The translations under genes were made by a program, and so were the position numbers. The notes beneath the pieces are model-generated. The model had not been told where the DNA came from. It saw nothing but the letters and a program-made list of their open reading frames with translations, and made no database searches. Below are positions 61,101 to 64,000 of a stretch of 64,000 nt of DNA, in pieces. Source of the DNA: Rutpela maculata (lineage: Eukaryota > Arthropoda > Insecta > Coleoptera > Cerambycidae); the NCBI GenBank assembly GCA_936432065.2, contig OW386293.2, positions 65,241,965 to 65,305,964 on the forward strand. Direction: 5' to 3'. Every line of letters starts with the position of its first letter. Within the stretch, counting starts at the first letter, position 1.

Positions 61101-61810
61101 AAATAAATTTTCACTAGGGTCCAGATAATTTCTTGAGGAATCATCCAGTTCCATCAGAATTGTCCTAAATACTTTCGTTTTGTAGACATCGACCTAAATG
61201 TGCGGCGATGCACGACTCAAAATGGTACATTATTCGCTTAAAACCTCCATAACTCCTAAACGGTGGCTCCTAGGCCAAAAAACTTCACCCTAACGAATTT
61301 GTACAGAATTAAATTATCTAAAAGTCTTTTTTTTTGTAATTGTCAGACTCCAAAAATTAACGAGCTAGGAGCGGTCAAAGTGGAGGCTTTTTTATTTTTT
61401 TTTTCATCCCGGCCGTGCCTACGTCATAGCTAAATATCGATTTTCTGAAACGTCCAATCAGATTCGCCCACTGCTGTCTTATACAGGGCGATTTGTCTAA
61501 ATTGACATTTGTTTCCTGCTTTTTCGCGATGCAGACTGAAACCAAGGACAATTGTATAAACTGTCGATCTGCATAAGCGCCCTCAATTTTACTTGCCAAA
61601 TGGTAAAGCTACCGTTCAATAGATGACACTAGCCGGAAAATTTCGATCGATAATAATGACATTTATTTTACCGTATAAGTAAAGTGTGATGTAAAGAGTG
61701 ATATTTCTTAATGGCAGAGCCTCCAAGTGATTTCGCTGATAACTCGGGAACGGTTGTAGATATCGAATTGAAATTTGAAACGTAGGTGGAAATGCTGTAG
61801 GCGGACGGAA

Positions 61811-62310
61811 TATAAGTGAATTAGAAATACACCTACGTCTACGTGACGTCACAAAGAAGAAAAATTCTTACAACAGAGGAACAGGTAGAGACATCGACTT
61901 CATATTTGAGACGTAAGTGGAACTATTGAATAAAAACAAAATTCGAGTGAATCAAAAATACACCTACGTCAAAAAAAATAAAAATTCTTATAACGCACGA
62001 ACGGGCAAAGATACTAACTTCATTTTTGAAATGAAGGTGACACTATTGAAGAAAGACGAAATTCGAGTGAATCAAAAATACACCTACGTCACAAAAATTA
62101 AAAATTCTTACACCAGACGAACGGATACAGATATCGACTTGATATTTGAAACGGTGGAACTATTGAAGAAAAAACAAATCCGAGTGAATCAAAAATACAG
62201 AAATAAAAAATTCTTACAACAGACGAACGGATACAGATATCGGCTTGATATTTGAAACGTAGGTGGAACTATTGAAGAAAAAACAAATCCGAGTAAATCA
62301 AAAATACACA
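61811..62310 (+). repeat. ~120-bp tandem array, about four and a half units
   Basis: The marker ATTCGAGTGAATCAAAAATA or a variant is at about 61813, 61941, 62061, 62178 and 62287 (steps 128, 120, 117, 109). Each unit also holds a TTGAAACGTAGGTGG-type box. The frame stays open across units (61917-62255), which reflects the near multiple-of-three period. Confidence 0.85.
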
Positions 62311-62319
62311 AAAATAATT

Positions 62320-63260
62320 TTCGGAGAAATGTCACTTTTCAGAAAAATGTCAATTTTTCGGAAAAATGTCAAATTTTCAGAGAAATATCACTTTTCAGAA
62401 AAATGTCAAAAATTCGGAAAAATGACAATTTTCGGAGAAATGCCACTTTTCAGAAAAATGTCAAATTTTCGGAGAAATGTTTTACAGAAAAATGTTAAAT
62501 TTTCGAAAAAATGTAACTTTTCAGAAAAATATCAAATATTTGAGAAAATGTCAAATTTTCGGATAAATGTCACTTTTCAGAATGTCAAGTTTTCGGAAAA
62601 ATATCAAATTTTCGGAAAAATGTCATTTTTCAGAAAAATATCAAATATTCAAAAAAACGTCAAATTTTTAAAAAAATTTCACTTCAGAAAAATATCAAAT
62701 TTTCAGAAAGATGACAATTTTTTATGAAACTTGAAGAGACGGAATCCGGAAAAATTTGAAATTGAAATGTCAAACTTTCAGAAAAATGCCAAATTGCCAT
62801 AAAAATGTAAAATTTTCTGAAATCAAATATTCAGAAAAATGTCAAATTTTCAAAAATGGTCAAATTTTTAAAAATGTCAAATTTTCTTAAAAAATCAAGT
62901 ATTCAGAAATATATAAAATTAAAAAAAAAATCTTTTTATAAAAAATGAAAAATTTTCAAAAAATATAGTTTTTTTGAAAAATGTAAAAATTTATTCAAAA
63001 ATATCAAATTTCTAAAAATGTCAAATTTTCAAAAAAATCGCAATTTTCAAAAAATTTTAAGAACGTCGGATTTAAAAAAAAATCTAAAATTTATCCAGTT
63101 TTTAAAAATCATCAAATTTTCGGAAAAATGTCAACTTTTCCAAAATTGTCAAATTTTAAAAAATGTCTATTTATTTAAAAAATGTAAAGTTATTAAAAAA
63201 TGTTAAATTTTCGGAAAAATGTCAAATTTTCAAGAAATTTCAAATATACGAAAAAAAATA
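62320..63260 (+). repeat. 17-19-bp minisatellite (AAATGTCAAATTTTCGG type)
   Basis: About fifty degenerate copies of AAAAATGTCAAATTTTCGG in tandem, most regular between 62320 and 62700 and decaying rightward. Open frames in it (62263-62727, 63018-63206) are repetitive translations without a gene. Confidence 0.85.
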
Positions 63261-63694
63261 AAATTTTCATAACTCTAATCGTACCTACATAAAATATATA
63301 GTAGTAAAATCAAACTGCCAAATACAGATAAAATTATTATGTCATTAATAAAAGTTGACCGAGTCATTTAAAAATTTGACTCGACAGATGTGTAGGGAAT
63401 TTAATTACCTTTAATTTAAAAAAGAGTTATCCCGGTCCGATAGATATTAAGGTCTTTAGAGATTTTTGAACAGTAATATCCGGAATTTCCCCATAGTGCG
63501 GTGGCTCAGTACCATGGGATTGGAAATGTTTAAATTTTAACGGATGGTCGGGTTTTAACCCATTTGGGTCGATTAAACAGCAATTTAATGAAGATGTTTT
63601 TTAAGAATGTACAATTTTTATAGCTTCGTGTAATTGAGTAAACAATACTAGCAAAATGACTGATTTCAGAAGTTCTGTATGGGCTAAAAAAGGC

Positions 63695-64000
63695 GGATAA
63701 GCTTAATTAAAAGCTCCGCCATTCTCTGCTCTTCCACCAACTAGTGAATGTTTTGAAGGATACGTAAAAAAGGGCACATTTTCAAAAATTTTTGTGGTTG
63801 TCTGCAATGGATTTCTCTTGGCCAAATATAGATGCCACTTAATACGGGTGACAGGCTGATGAGGATAAAATGGAATTACATCCGATCGCCTTGCCAAAAA
63901 GATTCGAATTGCCCTAGATTATATTTTGGAATTAGCAAAATGCTCATGCAAATCAATAAATTCGTGTGACACAACACGATGCAGCTGCGTGGCTAATGAC
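63695..64000 (+). pseudogene. C-terminal part of the unnamed ORF, running off the right edge
   Basis: Three frames join in order: FSALPPTSECFEGYVKK, then LSAMDFSWPNIDAT with DEDKMELHPIALP, then LDYILELAKCSCKS and SCDTTRCSCVAND. The LPPTS...F-x-G-H/Y-V-K start, the W-x-A segment and the final CxC...CxC cluster are the typical end of an uncharacterised ORF present in many invertebrate genomes. Frame changes near 63785 and 63915 and stops show decay. I do not know its function. Confidence 0.5.

Larger units (their letters stand above)
60400..63440. mobile_element. ~3.0-kb composite element with ~105-bp inverted ends and two arrays
   Basis: The left end (60403-60510) and right end (63336-63440) are inverted: AATGACTCGGTCAACTTTTA, TTAAAGGTAATTAAATTTCC and a CGGGATA outer motif occur on both. 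Inside lie a segment related to the foldback element at 30164-30300, a ~120-bp array (61811-62310) and a 17-19-bp minisatellite (62320-63260). No transposase. It appears to sit between two parts of one ORF (60143-60223 and 63695-64000). Confidence 0.65.

Noticed and set aside
62263..63206. Repetitive Lys/Phe/Ser-rich protein-like frames
   Set aside because: They follow the 17-19-bp minisatellite; the repeat period explains the open frame and no start context or domain is seen.
61811..63260. CRISPR-like array
   Set aside because: There are no unique spacers between conserved repeats; the units are contiguous tandem repeats in a eukaryotic context. The same holds for the 133-bp and 257-bp arrays.

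Overview
The window looks like a stretch of intergenic, transposon-rich chromosome from an arthropod, most likely an insect. It is AT-rich, carries spliceosomal introns (GTAAGT/CAG borders), long (TA)n tracts, and insect-type transposable elements (TEs), and it contains no recognisable host gene. Every protein-like segment I can identify is a broken TE gene: Ty3/gypsy gag-protease and pol, a THAP-DDE transposase, a YqaJ nuclease of ISL2EU type, a Crypton tyrosine recombinase, a DUF4817-type transposase N-terminus, a LINE endonuclease, a Penelope-like reverse transcriptase, and two TE-like ORF families I cannot name. The species cannot be fixed from this sequence alone.

Layout, left to right. 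1-2639: 5' part of a minus-strand Ty3/gypsy element (protease, gag, repeat-bearing leader, primer binding site, LTR). 2634-4427: THAP/DDE transposase pseudogene with one clear intron. 4430-9320: LTR-like GC-rich DNA, a 139-bp MITE, several palindromic short elements and a 27-bp perfect hairpin. 9453-12715: foldback element whose inverted ends are tandem arrays of a ~133-bp unit. 13033-14137: Crypton recombinase. 14276-15203: element with long inverted ends. 15247-18084: YqaJ gene in three recognisable exons, its intron carrying a ~257-bp satellite-like array that reverses direction. 20099-23701: DUF4817 transposase start, then a LINE split by a 1.7-kb insertion. 23740-24155: third copy of the 133-bp array. 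26080-26720: palindrome. 27107-27562 and 38411-38840: solo LTRs of one family. 29990-32173 and 32885-34475: foldback elements, the second inserted in a minisatellite. 37176-37610 and 48800-49230: two copies of one LTR-element leader.

The right third is dominated by an inverted duplication: arms 41170-44611 and 49695-53141 around a 5.1-kb spacer, each arm carrying the same gypsy pol plus the same TIR element. Next to the right arm, a (TA)n-bounded block carrying a 411-bp hAT MITE with an 8-bp target duplication is repeated, and a further partial copy ends at a 200-bp N gap (58688-58887). After the gap come a Penelope RT fragment and a ~3.0-kb composite element with two tandem arrays. That composite element lies between two pieces of one unidentified ORF, which leaves the window on the right.

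The genes do not form a pathway. The nearest thing to a system is the pair THAP-DDE transposase plus YqaJ nuclease, the two-protein set I associate with ISL2EU transposons, here lying ~11 kb apart on opposite strands and both inactivated.
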